From assembly GCF_014648655.1 (NCBI RefSeq), contig NZ_BMRN01000003.1, positions 452,335 through 516,334 on the forward strand: DNA of 64,000 nucleotides. The letters run 5' to 3'. The stretch is from Streptomyces atratus. Lineage in GTDB: Bacteria; Actinomycetota; Actinomycetes; Streptomycetales; Streptomycetaceae. Positions 32,925 through 40,732 of this stretch are shown one piece after another. The notes beneath the pieces are model-generated. The model was not told the origin of the DNA. It did not search any database and saw only the letters and a program-made list of their open reading frames with translations. The translations under genes were made by a program, and so were the position numbers. Within the stretch, counting starts at the first letter, position 1, and each line of letters opens with the position of its first letter.

Positions 32925-33599
32925 ATGACGAGCCCCACACCTCCTGCCGAGCCCACCTACGCCGACCGGACCTTCCGGTCGCCCGCCGGGATCGCCGGGG
33001 GTGTCCTGCTGCTTCTCCTCATCTGCTGGATCGGCGGGGACGCCGTGCTCCGTGGTGACGACCGGGTGCCGTGGCTGGCGCTGGCCGGGCTGCTCACCGC
33101 GGTGCCGCTGGTCGTCGCGTTCACGCTGCGGCCCGTCGTCCTCGCCAACGAGCAGCGCATCAAGATCCGTAACCCGTTCCGGACGATCACCATGCCGTGG
33201 ACGGCGGTCGCGGATCTGCGGGCCGGTTATTCGAGCGAGCTGTTCACCGAGGACGGCACCAAATACCAGCTGTGGGCGGTACCCGTGTCGCTGCGACAGC
33301 GGAAGAAGGCGGCCAGGCAGCAGTCCCGGCGGTCGCTGGACGATCCGTACGACCGCACTTCCGTGCATGCGGACGTCCGTGACACCAAGTCCCGGGTGGC
33401 GACGGCCGACCGGACCATGGCGGATCTGCGGGAGCTGGTGGAGCGGGCGAAGGCGGGGGCGGGTTCGGTGAAGTCGTCGAAGGCCGCGACGACTTCGGAA
33501 CCCTCGGCGTCCTCGGTCTCGGTGCGCTGGGCGTACGAGGTGATCGCACCGGCGGTGGTGGGCGCGGTGTTGCTGGTGGTGCTGCTCGCGACGGGCTGA
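32925..33599 (+). CDS. PH-like domain membrane protein
   Basis: The 224-residue protein has two membrane segments near the N-terminus (residues 22-42 and 49-66), a small PH-like beta domain (VVLANEQRIKIRNPFRTITMPWTAVADLRAGYSSELFTEDG; residues about 70-110), a basic linker RQRKKAARQQSRRS and a C-terminal membrane anchor (VIAPAVVGAVLLVVLLATG). Bacterial PH-like membrane proteins of this kind are widespread and mostly uncharacterised. The ATG at 32925 fits the family length. The gene is divergent from deoC and about 93 bp from the operator, but belongs to no evident pathway. Confidence 0.75.
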   Translation: MTSPTPPAEPTYADRTFRSPAGIAGGVLLLLLICWIGGDAVLRGDDRVPWLALAGLLTAVPLVVAFTLRPVVLANEQRIKIRNPFRTITMPWTAVADLRAGYSSELFTEDGTKYQLWAVPVSLRQRKKAARQQSRRSLDDPYDRTSVHADVRDTKSRVATADRTMADLRELVERAKAGAGSVKSSKAATTSEPSASSVSVRWAYEVIAPAVVGAVLLVVLLATG

Positions 33600-33633
33600 G
33601 GCCTCAGCCGCAGAGCAGCCCCGTCCTCCCGGC

Positions 33634-34230
33634 CTATTCCTTGGCGGTCGGCCGGTAGGTGCACACGTGCACGCCCGTACCGCTGGTGACCGTCGAGACC
33701 AGCTCAAGTGCGCGCAGCGCACCGTCGTCGGGGAAGACCGTCTTTCCGCCGCCGAGGATCACCGGCATGATCATGAGCCGGAGTTCGTCGACCAGGCCCT
33801 CGCTCAGCAGGCTGCGTACGAGCGTGGGGCTCCCCATGGCCAGCAGGTCGCCGCCGTCGGACCCGCGCAGCTCCTGGATGCGGGCGACGGCCTTGTCGCC
33901 GGGGATACGCGTGGTGTTGTCCCAGGACAGCTCGGAGTCGTCCAGCGTGTCGGACACGACGTACTTCGGGATGGCGTTCATCCGGTCGGCGAACGGGTCC
34001 CCGGCCCGCTCGGGCCACGCCGCGGCCATCGACTGCCATGTGCGGCGCCCGAACAGCAGCGCCTCGGCCTTGGACAGCGCGTCGTCGAAGGCGCCGCCCA
34101 CCACCTCCGGATCGAAGAACGGGTGCGACCAGCCACCGTGGGCAAAGCCGCCGTCGGTGTCCTCGTCGGGCCCGCCCGGCGCCTGCACGACACCGTCCAA
34201 GCTCATGAACTCACTGATCACGATGCGCAT
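33634..34230 (-). CDS. Dihydrofolate reductase/RibD-fold protein
   Basis: The 198-residue protein belongs to the RibD C-terminal/DHFR-like family. It begins RIVISEFMSLDGVVQAPGGP, followed by LLFGRRTWQSMAAAWP (NADPH-binding region), KYVVSDTL, DLLAMGSPTLVRSLLSEGLVDELRLMIMPVILGGGK and a C-terminal strand. These small NADPH-dependent proteins are common in Streptomyces and rarely assigned a substrate; a true DHFR role is unlikely. The start is the ATG at 34230, with GGAGCGAG upstream. It stands alone. Confidence 0.85.
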   Translation of the reverse strand: MRIVISEFMSLDGVVQAPGGPDEDTDGGFAHGGWSHPFFDPEVVGGAFDDALSKAEALLFGRRTWQSMAAAWPERAGDPFADRMNAIPKYVVSDTLDDSELSWDNTTRIPGDKAVARIQELRGSDGGDLLAMGSPTLVRSLLSEGLVDELRLMIMPVILGGGKTVFPDDGALRALELVSTVTSGTGVHVCTYRPTAKE

Positions 34231-34553
34231 GGGACTCGCTCCTCATTCTCGATCCGGGTGGACCGCACTCCAGGTCTGCGGCAATAGAGACTGTCACGCC
34301 GCCCCGAACTCATCGCACGCTCTCGATCGCGCCCGACGCACGGCGACCCAGGATCCCGGCCAACCGCTCCTCCAGTCCCGGGCGGCAGTCCGGTGGCCAC
34401 TTCGCGTCGGTGATCGAGAAGATCGCTCAGTCGCGGAGCCGCCCTTCCTCGCCCGGGACCGGTTCCGCAGAACGCGAACCGTGCGCCCACCTCCTCGACC
34501 CTCGCCGTCGAGCGGGAGGTCGTCGAGCGCGTCGGGCTCGCGGGCGACGGCAC
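34231..34553. other. 323-bp stretch without a convincing gene
   Basis: Short, frame-broken fragments on the plus strand read like protein (SVIEKIAQSRSRPSSPGT, and VVERVGLAGDGTYTVGLPVRF near 34530), so this may be the remains of a gene whose 3' end runs into the EamA gene end. I cannot identify the family. Confidence 0.35.
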
Positions 34554-35624
34554 CTACACGGTGGGCCTGCCGGTCCGGTTCTCAGGAACGGTTCCGGGAG
34601 CAGTGCCGTGAGGTCCTCGGGCGCGCGCGGCACGGTCCGAAGACGCCGGGACCGCCGATTCCGCCGTCGGCCTCCCCGCAGTGGCGCGACGAGGCGCTCG
34701 CAGACGCCGGGAGGGGACGGTCAGCACACCGAGGGAGGCGATGACGAGCACGACCCCGGCCCAGCCGAGGGCGGGCAGGTGTTCACCCACGACCAGGACC
34801 GCGAACACAGCCGCTACGGCGGGCTCCAGCAGGGACAGGGTCGTCGCGGTGCTGACGGGGATGCGGGACAGGCCGAACCCGAACAGGACGTACCCGGTGA
34901 ACATCGGCACCAGCGCCATGTAGAGGCCGACGCCCGCATTCGTCCAGGAGGCGACCAGCGGTGCGCCGGTGGCCAGTAGCACCGGCACGAGCATCAGCCC
35001 GCCGAGTCCGAACACCGCTCCCATGGCCGCGCGCGAGGTGACGCCGCGTGTGATGAGGCGGTGCGCGGCCCACGCGTACACGGCGTACGTCACGCCCGCG
35101 ACCAGCCCGAGCCCCACCCCGGCGACGGTCTGCCCGGCAGACCCCGTACCGGTTCCGGAACCGCCCTGGGCGGCCTCGGCCGCACACAGCAGCACGGTGC
35201 CGGCCAGCCCCAGGGCGGCACCGGCCATCCATCGCCGGGACAGGCGCTGCCGGTCGACGATCCGCTCGATCAAGGCCGATGCCAGCGGGGCCGAGCCGAT
35301 GGACACGACCGTTCCCACCGCGACACCGGCCAGATGCATGGAGGTGTAGAAGGCCGGCGGATACAGAGCCACGCCCGATCCCCCGACGAGCACGATCCGC
35401 CACTGCGCCCTGAGCGCCACGCGCGCCTGTGCGATGCGAGGCGCGGCCACCAGAGCCTGCAGCAGTCCGCCCAGGCCCATCGCCGCGGAGCCGATCGCCA
35501 GCGGCCCCACCTGCGGCGCGAAGGTTGCAGCAGTGCCTGTGGTGCCCCACAGCACCGAGGCCAGCAGCACGGCGAGTGCGCCCGCCCCCGGTCCGGCCGC
35601 AGTGCGACCGGCGCGCCCCATCAC
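34554..35624 (-). CDS. EamA/DMT-family transporter
   Basis: The 356-residue protein has about ten membrane segments in two EamA repeats (the first from LLASVLWGTTGTAATF, the second from GLGLVAGVTYAVYAWAAHRLI with VGLYMALVPMFTGYVLFGFGL). Such transporters export amino acids, drugs or metabolites. The last 55 residues form a polar Arg/Pro-rich tail that looks appended and crosses into the degenerate stretch downstream. Its ATG overlaps the stop of the tetR gene (ATGA, 35621-35624), so it is the cotranscribed target of that repressor. Confidence 0.85.
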   Translation of the reverse strand: MMGRAGRTAAGPGAGALAVLLASVLWGTTGTAATFAPQVGPLAIGSAAMGLGGLLQALVAAPRIAQARVALRAQWRIVLVGGSGVALYPPAFYTSMHLAGVAVGTVVSIGSAPLASALIERIVDRQRLSRRWMAGAALGLAGTVLLCAAEAAQGGSGTGTGSAGQTVAGVGLGLVAGVTYAVYAWAAHRLITRGVTSRAAMGAVFGLGGLMLVPVLLATGAPLVASWTNAGVGLYMALVPMFTGYVLFGFGLSRIPVSTATTLSLLEPAVAAVFAVLVVGEHLPALGWAGVVLVIASLGVLTVPSRRLRAPRRATAGRPTAESAVPASSDRAARARGPHGTAPGTVPENRTGRPTV

Positions 35625-36232
35625 AGGCCGTCCACCAGGCGCGCCGCCATGTCACGTGCGCGCCGCATGCGTACGTCGTCTCCTTCGAGGCCCGCGCGCA
35701 CGATGGCCCCTTCGAGCAGGAACGCCAGGTGTTCCGCTGCGGCACGGGCCTTCTCGTCCTGGCCGGGCAGCAACTCCTGGAGGTGGGTGGCGAGCAGGCT
35801 TTCGACCTCCTCCTTGTGGTGGCGCACCACCGTCCGGCCCTCGTGCCCGGTGGGCAGCTCGGCAGCCGCGTTGAGCAGCCCGCATCCGCGGAAGCCGTGC
35901 TCGTAGGCGAGACCGGCGTGGTCGGCGTAGGCATCGAAGACGGCCAGTACGGCCTCCCGGGGGCCCTGCGCGCCGGCCAGACGCCGCCGGTAGAGGCCGA
36001 GCCACTCCTCGTGCCGGGCCTGGAGGTAGGCGGAGACGAGGTCGGCCTTGGAGGTGAAGTTGTTGTAGAGGCTCATTTTCGCCACACCGGCCTCGGCGGT
36101 GATCGTGTCGATCCCGGTCGCCGCCACGCCGTCGGCGTAGAACCGTCGCGCCGCGGCCTCGAGAATCCGCCCGCGCGCAGGCCCCTGCCGCCGCTTGCCC
36201 GGCTGCTTTCCGGCGGCCCTCGCGTCAGTCAT
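35621..36232 (-). CDS. TetR-family repressor of the tetR-eamA operon
   Basis: The 203-residue regulator has the TetR N-terminal HTH: RGRILEAAARRFYADGVAATGIDTITAEAGVAKMSLYNNFTSKADLV (residues about 20-66), then a ligand-binding helical domain. The ATG at 36232 is followed by a basic head KQPGKRRQGPARGR. A 26-bp palindrome 15 bp upstream is the obvious operator. The operon with the EamA transporter suggests that a transported compound relieves repression. A truncated paralogue with the same head sequence is at 37671-37856, and it has a related operator. Confidence 0.88.
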   Translation of the reverse strand: MTDARAAGKQPGKRRQGPARGRILEAAARRFYADGVAATGIDTITAEAGVAKMSLYNNFTSKADLVSAYLQARHEEWLGLYRRRLAGAQGPREAVLAVFDAYADHAGLAYEHGFRGCGLLNAAAELPTGHEGRTVVRHHKEEVESLLATHLQELLPGQDEKARAAAEHLAFLLEGAIVRAGLEGDDVRMRRARDMAARLVDGL

Positions 36233-36247
36233 GCCTGCTCCCTCCAT

Positions 36248-36273
36248 GATTAGGTAGACCAGTCTACCTAATC
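36248..36273. promoter_or_regulatory. 26-bp inverted repeat, operator of the tetR-eamA operon
   Basis: Perfect 12-base arms (GATTAGGTAGAC and GTCTACCTAATC) surround a 2-base centre, 15 bp upstream of the tetR ATG. The bases agree with the operator at 37874-37905 in the pattern GATyAGGyAGACC. Confidence 0.85.
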
Positions 36274-36461
36274 GTGTGGATGCTGCCAGTGAATACTGCC
36301 GACAGGGCGCGACTGTGACGATCCGGTGCAGCAGGTAGCCCCTTCCCCCGGGCGGACGGTTCCCATCTGGCAAGATCGTGCGCTCGAACATGCCCCGGCT
36401 GTGAGGGCTTTGCCGCCCGGCCGGGCAACGGGAATGTTTCAACGGGGAGATCGAAGAAGAT

Positions 36462-37055
36462 ATGCGCACGTGGAATCGTGCTGTGCCGGCGGCGGTCGGC
36501 GCCCTGGCGCTGGCCGTGGTGCTGACCGGTTGCAACGACTCGGATTCGGGGAAGGGCAGGCGCAGTTCCGGCTCGTCCTCGTCGGAAGGCAAGGCGACCT
36601 ACCGTCTGGGCGAGGCCAGCCCGCCGCAGGAAAGCACCATGCAGAAGTCGAAGGGCAGCAAGTTCACGGTCACGCCCACGAAGGTGCAGACCGGAACGAA
36701 GGCCGACATGGACAACTCCGGCCTGGAGAAGGACAAGGACGAGGCCCCCAAGGTCCCCGTGTACGTGTGGTCCACCCTCACCCACAAGAGCGGCAAGCCC
36801 ATGGAAGTCGGCGACATGGACGACGACCTGGTCGTCAAGACGGACAAGGGCGAGCGCACCAAGGCCCTCATCGTCATCATGGGTGACGCCAAGTGGCCGA
36901 ACTGCCCGGCGCCGGACACCGGGAAGAAGGTGAGCCCGGGACAGTCGGAGAAGATCTGCACCGCCTTCCTGATCCCCGAGGGCCAGAAGGCCGCCGCGGT
37001 CGAACTGAGCCAGGGCTTCTACAACGACCCGCTGGAGTGGCCGGTCAAGAACTGA
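36462..37055 (+). CDS. Lipoprotein of unknown function
   Basis: The 197-residue precursor has a signal peptide with lipobox VLTGCNDSD, so Cys24 should be lipidated. A Ser/Gly-rich linker (SSGSSSSEGK) precedes a folded part of about 150 residues with SKFTVTPTKVQTGTKADM, VPVYVWSTLTHKSG and WPNCPAPDTGKKVSPGQSEKICTAFLIPEG (two Cys that could pair). The pattern resembles small extracytoplasmic beta-sandwich proteins like those with a DUF4352-type fold, but I cannot confirm the family. A hairpin follows the stop. The gene is divergent from the tetR operon. Confidence 0.75.
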   Translation: MRTWNRAVPAAVGALALAVVLTGCNDSDSGKGRRSSGSSSSEGKATYRLGEASPPQESTMQKSKGSKFTVTPTKVQTGTKADMDNSGLEKDKDEAPKVPVYVWSTLTHKSGKPMEVGDMDDDLVVKTDKGERTKALIVIMGDAKWPNCPAPDTGKKVSPGQSEKICTAFLIPEGQKAAAVELSQGFYNDPLEWPVKN

Positions 37056-37105
37056 CGCCTGGCCGGGGCCGGCTCAGCCCGATAGCAGGGGCTTCGCCGC
37101 TCGAC

Positions 37106-37143
37106 GGAGTGCGCGCACCCGAGACGGAGGGGGCGCGCACTCC
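37106..37143 (+). terminator. Terminator hairpin after the lipoprotein gene
   Basis: Arms GGAGTGCGCGC and GCGCGCACTCC (11 bp, perfect) enclose a 16-base loop, about 50 bp after the stop. Confidence 0.65.
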
Positions 37144-37159
37144 CCACCGGCGTCTTCGA

Positions 37160-37674
37160 TGTGGCAGCAGAGCGGTCTGGACAGGCGTCGGGAACACGAA
37201 CCGTACGGCGGTCTGTTGTTCCGACACCTCCCACAGCCGGCGATCGGTCTCGGCGTCGGAGTGATCGGCTCGCCGGGCACGCCCACGATGATGAAGACAT
37301 GGACCTGGATTCCGGCATTGCTCAGGTTTTCGGGGACACGGCCGTAATTCCGCGGATGATTCCAGGCCGAGCTGTACGGCGCGGCATCCGGCGTCGGCCA
37401 GTGCCTGGCAGGCGTCCGGCTGCAGTAATTGATCACTTGCGGTCGGACAGCACTGCCAGGTGGCGCGGTGTCCGATAGGTGAGAGTTCCCGTCCGATTCT
37501 GAGCTGCCGGGTCACGGCGAGGTATTGATCGACGAAGTCGCCGCGCTCGACGCCGAGCCCGGCGATGTGCTCCGCGTGCAGAAAGCTGTCGCTGCCGGCG
37601 GCTGTCGAGCAGAAACCGCAACGCATCGGGCAGTTGGACATCGTGCAGAGGGGCGGTACGAAGTCCGGGCTCAA
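37160..37674 (-). pseudogene. Decayed radical-SAM protein gene
   Basis: On the minus strand a TTG-led frame begins near 37674 with LCTMSNCPMRCGFCSTA, which keeps a C-x3-C-x2-C 4Fe-4S motif of radical SAM enzymes. It continues to ALADAGCRAVQLGLESS, the strand-helix typical of the barrel. After about 37370 the recognisable sequence moves to another frame (VPENLSNAGIQVHVFIIVGVPGEP, where the family has a G-x-PGE motif), and both frames then lose similarity. So at least one frameshift and a 3' truncation are present. The original enzyme class cannot be named more closely. Confidence 0.5.
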
Positions 37675-37856
37675 CTGCCGGGTACCGCAGTCGAATACCG
37701 GGGTGGGCGGTGTCTCGTTAGTCGGCCGGGGCGGGTGTGCGCAGGTTGATGCGTACGGTGCCGCCGTCGCGCCGCGGCATCGGGAATCCGTCCCCGCGCA
37801 GGCCCTGCTCGCCGCCGTTTTCCCGGCTGCTGCCCGGTGGCGCTCGCGTCGGCCAT
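37671..37856 (-). pseudogene. Truncated tetR paralogue, N-terminal remnant
   Basis: An ATG at 37856 opens 61 codons. The first 31 residues (MADASATGQQPGKRRRAGPA then RGRIPDAAARR) match the head of the intact TetR at 35621-36232 (KQPGKRRQGPARGRILEAAARR). After AAARR the similarity ends abruptly and the frame runs into unrelated sequence, so the HTH and ligand domain are lost. A related palindromic operator remains 17 bp upstream. The remnant lies beside the decayed radical-SAM gene. Confidence 0.75.
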
Positions 37857-37873
37857 GCCTGTCACCCGTGACT

Positions 37874-37905
37874 CGTGATCAGGCAGACCGGTCTGCCTGA
37901 TCACG
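37874..37905. promoter_or_regulatory. Perfect 32-bp palindrome, operator of the lost tetR paralogue
   Basis: The left half CGTGATCAGGCAGACC is followed directly by its complement GGTCTGCCTGATCACG with no spacer. It is longer than, and similar to, the operator at 36248, with C/G in place of T/A at symmetrical positions. Confidence 0.8.
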
Positions 37906-37939
37906 TTCCCGATGCACCGGCCGCGCGGATGCGGTCCGG

Positions 37940-38617
37940 CTAGTGCTCCGGGAGCCGGGCCCAGAAGTGGTTGACGATGTCGTCGATGTAGCGTCGCCCG
38001 TTTTCGCCGGAGGCGGTGGTGCCGCCGGCTCGGCTGAGGGTGGCGGCCATGAGGGTCTGGTACTCGTGGTGCATGTCGCGCAGGGGGTCTTGCAGGTCGC
38101 GGCGTTCCGTGGAGACGAGGCGGGCGATGGCGCGGATGTGGGCCTGCCAGCGGGTGGAGACGGCTTCGGTGAGGAGTCGGGCGAGTTCGTCCTCCAGGCC
38201 GGTGATGGCGATGAAGTCGCGTGGGGGCAGGTTGAGGAGGGCGCCGAGTTTGGCGGACTGTCGTTTGTCGCCCGTCCATCGGCCGGTTTCTTCCATCTGG
38301 TGGTAGGCGTCAAGGGTGAGGCCCGTGGCGCGGGCGACGTCCTCGACGGCCAGTCCGCGGGCGAGACGGTGTTCACGCAGAGTGCGGGGAGCGCCCATGA
38401 GTTCGCGGGGGTTGCACCACAGGGCACCGGCCAGGGCGGTGAGTTCGCTGGCGGTGGGCAGTGCGGTGCCGCGTTCCCACGCGGTGATGTGGTTGGGGGT
38501 GATGTGGGTCGTGCCGTAGGAGGCGCGCATGCCGTAAGCGACGTGGCCGGGGGCCATCCCGAGTTTCTCGCGCAGGATGCGGGCGGCGCGCGCGTTGAAG
38601 GGGAGCGGTGGATGCAC
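37940..38617 (-). CDS. XRE-type helix-turn-helix regulator
   Basis: About 225 residues. An N-terminal HTH region (ARAARILREKLGMAPGHVAYGM, then ITPNHITAWERGTALPTASELTALAGAL) resembles Cro/C1-type DNA-binding domains. A second HTH-like segment (LREHRLARGLAVEDVARATGLTLDAYHQMEETGRW) follows at residues 85-120. The rest is helical and probably a ligand or dimer domain. The GTG at 38617 fits the family; the open frame upstream is non-coding. It faces the purine permease gene 277 bp away, so it may control that gene, but no operator was identified. Confidence 0.75.
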   Translation of the reverse strand: MHPPLPFNARAARILREKLGMAPGHVAYGMRASYGTTHITPNHITAWERGTALPTASELTALAGALWCNPRELMGAPRTLREHRLARGLAVEDVARATGLTLDAYHQMEETGRWTGDKRQSAKLGALLNLPPRDFIAITGLEDELARLLTEAVSTRWQAHIRAIARLVSTERRDLQDPLRDMHHEYQTLMAATLSRAGGTTASGENGRRYIDDIVNHFWARLPEH

Positions 38618-38894
38618 GGACCGAGAGTAGGGAGTCACCCGGGGTGAACTCCATGGCCGCTGTCGCCCGCATCCCGGTTTGGCTGGATAGGTCGCCGGTG
38701 ATTTTGGAGGAACCGACAGGGGGTGGTGCGGGAAAGTCAACCAATGGATTCCGCAAAGCGATTGAGATTACATTCCTGCCGCGTATGATCCGCTCGCAAA
38801 GCGCCGTATGTGTGTTCGTACAACCGACTGACACACGCTTTCCGGCGCCACTGCCATGTTTTCCCTCGCACTTGCAGGTCCAGGAGACGCAGTC
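38618..38894. other. Promoter region between the XRE regulator and the purine permease
   Basis: The 277 bp hold no gene. The part from 38730 to 38830 is less GC-rich than its surroundings (CCAATGGATTCCGCAAAGCG and following) and is the likely site of the permease promoter. No copy of the CTACGCGCGTAG operator is present. Confidence 0.4.
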
Positions 38895-40340
38895 ATGCAC
38901 ACCAGCACGACAGGCCCGGCCGAAGCGCCGACAACCAGACCCGGTGGCCCGCTCAACCGGTTCTTCCGCATCGCCGAACGCGGTTCGACGTACGGCCGTG
39001 AGATACGCGGCGGGTTCGCCACCTTCTTCACCATGGCGTACATCCTCGTACTGAACCCGATCATCCTCAGCAGTACCGAGGACAAGTTCGGCCACCAGCT
39101 GGACGCCGGTCAACTGGCGACCGCCACCGCCCTGGTGGCCGCCGTGATGACCGTGATCATGGGTGTGGGCGGCAACCTGCCGCTCGCTCTGGCCGCGGGC
39201 CTGGGTCTCAATGCCGTCACCGCCTTCCAGATCGCCCCTCTGATGAGCTGGGACGACGCGATGGGCCTCATCGTGCTCGAAGGCCTGCTGATCTGCGTAC
39301 TGGTGCTGACCGGCCTGCGTGAGGCCATCATGCACGCCATTCCGCAACCTCTCAAACAAGCCATCAGTGTCGGCATCGGCCTGTTCATCGCCTTCATCGG
39401 CTTCGTGGACGCCGGGTTCGTCACCCGCATCCCGGACGCCGCGAACACCACCGTGCCCGTTCAGATCGGCACAGGCACCCTCACCGGCTGGCCCATGCTC
39501 GTCTTCTGTCTCGGCGTGCTGATGACGATGGTCCTCCTGGCCCGCAAGGTGCAGGGCGCCATCCTCATCAGCATCGTCGTGATGACCGTCGTCGCCGTCG
39601 TCATCAACGGGATTGCCGACATCAAGTCCTGGGGTCTGACCAACCCCTCGCTGCCCGACAAGCCCATCGCCGCACCCGACTTCGGACTCCTGGGCAAGTT
39701 CGATCTGTTCGGCTCGTTCGGTCAGGTCAGCGTGCTGACCGTCGTCCTGCTCGTCTTCACTCTCATCCTGTCCGACTTCTTCGACACGATGGGTACCGTC
39801 GTCGGGGTCACGGCCGAAGCCGGACTCCTCGACGAGCGCGGCCAGGTCCCCGGTCTGGGCCGCGTGCTGCTGATCGACGGCGCAGCCGCCGTCGTCGGCG
39901 GCGCCGCCTCCGCCTCGTCCGCCACCACCTACATCGAGTCCGCCGCCGGTGTCGGCGAAGGCGCACGCACCGGCTTCGCCAACCTCATCACCGGCGGCCT
40001 GTTCGCCCTCGCCCTCTTCTTCACCCCCGTTCTGACCATCGTGCCCCTCCAGGCTGCGGCCCCCGCCCTCATCGCGGTCGGGTTCCTGATGATGACCCAG
40101 GTCAAACACATCGACTGGGACCGGTACGAACTTGCCATCCCCGCCTTCCTGACCATCGCCGTCATGCCGTTCACCTACTCCATCACCAACGGCATCGGCG
40201 CCGGCTTCCTCGCCTACGTGGTCATCAAGGCGTGCCTGGGCAAGGCCCGCGAAGTCCACTGGCTGCTCTGGGGCACCGCGGTGCTCTTCCTCGTCTACTT
40301 CGCCATCGACCCGCTGGAGCAGTTGCTCAACCTCAAGTAG
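38895..40340 (+). CDS. NCS2/AzgA-type purine base permease
   Basis: The 481-residue permease has about twelve to fourteen hydrophobic segments. It has the AzgA pattern: GGFATFFTMAYILVLNPIILS in segment 1, PLALAAGLGLNAVTAFQI, a DFFDTMGTVVGVT motif in segment 8, and an SSATTYIESAAGVGEGARTGFAN loop. Members import adenine, guanine or hypoxanthine by proton symport. The ATG at 38895 is preceded by CAGGAGA with a 9-base gap; an ATG at 38856 lies before that site and is unlikely. It lies beside pmm and pnp, so free purine import is encoded next to purine nucleoside breakdown, but it does not share their operator. Confidence 0.9.
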   Translation: MHTSTTGPAEAPTTRPGGPLNRFFRIAERGSTYGREIRGGFATFFTMAYILVLNPIILSSTEDKFGHQLDAGQLATATALVAAVMTVIMGVGGNLPLALAAGLGLNAVTAFQIAPLMSWDDAMGLIVLEGLLICVLVLTGLREAIMHAIPQPLKQAISVGIGLFIAFIGFVDAGFVTRIPDAANTTVPVQIGTGTLTGWPMLVFCLGVLMTMVLLARKVQGAILISIVVMTVVAVVINGIADIKSWGLTNPSLPDKPIAAPDFGLLGKFDLFGSFGQVSVLTVVLLVFTLILSDFFDTMGTVVGVTAEAGLLDERGQVPGLGRVLLIDGAAAVVGGAASASSATTYIESAAGVGEGARTGFANLITGGLFALALFFTPVLTIVPLQAAAPALIAVGFLMMTQVKHIDWDRYELAIPAFLTIAVMPFTYSITNGIGAGFLAYVVIKACLGKAREVHWLLWGTAVLFLVYFAIDPLEQLLNLK

Positions 40341-40684
40341 CCGACGTGGTGCACCCGGAACGGAGCGGGGGACGACCCACGATCAGCGACGGAGTGTGTG
40401 AGCACATCGCGTCCGCCTGATCGCCCGGACGTCCCCCGCCGGCCGGGAGACCACTGCCTGCATCCGCCGGTGCGACGCCCGAGCCGCCGAAGGCCGGCTC
40501 ATCAACTGTCGGCCTGTGGACAGTTCGAGGACCACGGGCACCGGCGCCCGGATGTCTCCGTGCACCGTCGCACCCGGCCGGACCCGAGCGCGACCGCGCT
40601 CGCGCGATGAGCACCGTCCCGGCCGGCCTGCTCGGTGATGCGCGAGGCGTGACCTGACGCTCCAGTCGTGCGTGGGCCCGGACA
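40341..40684. other. 344-bp stretch without a convincing gene
   Basis: Frames on both strands are open but read as Arg/Pro-rich shadow peptides with no motif. I see no repeat or operator before the pmm terminator. Confidence 0.4.
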
Positions 40685-40719
40685 CCGGCTTCACCTGCCT
40701 GACGCGTACGTGAAGCCGG
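40685..40719 (-). terminator. Terminator hairpin after pmm
   Basis: Arms CCGGCTTCAC and GTGAAGCCGG (10 bp, perfect) enclose a 15-base loop 13 bp after the pmm stop in its direction of transcription. Confidence 0.65.
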
Positions 40720-40732
40720 CGGTCACAACAGG

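Noticed and set aside
31838..32956. A longer deoC with start at 32956
   Set aside because: The extension would translate through the operator and promoter and has no similarity to aldolases.
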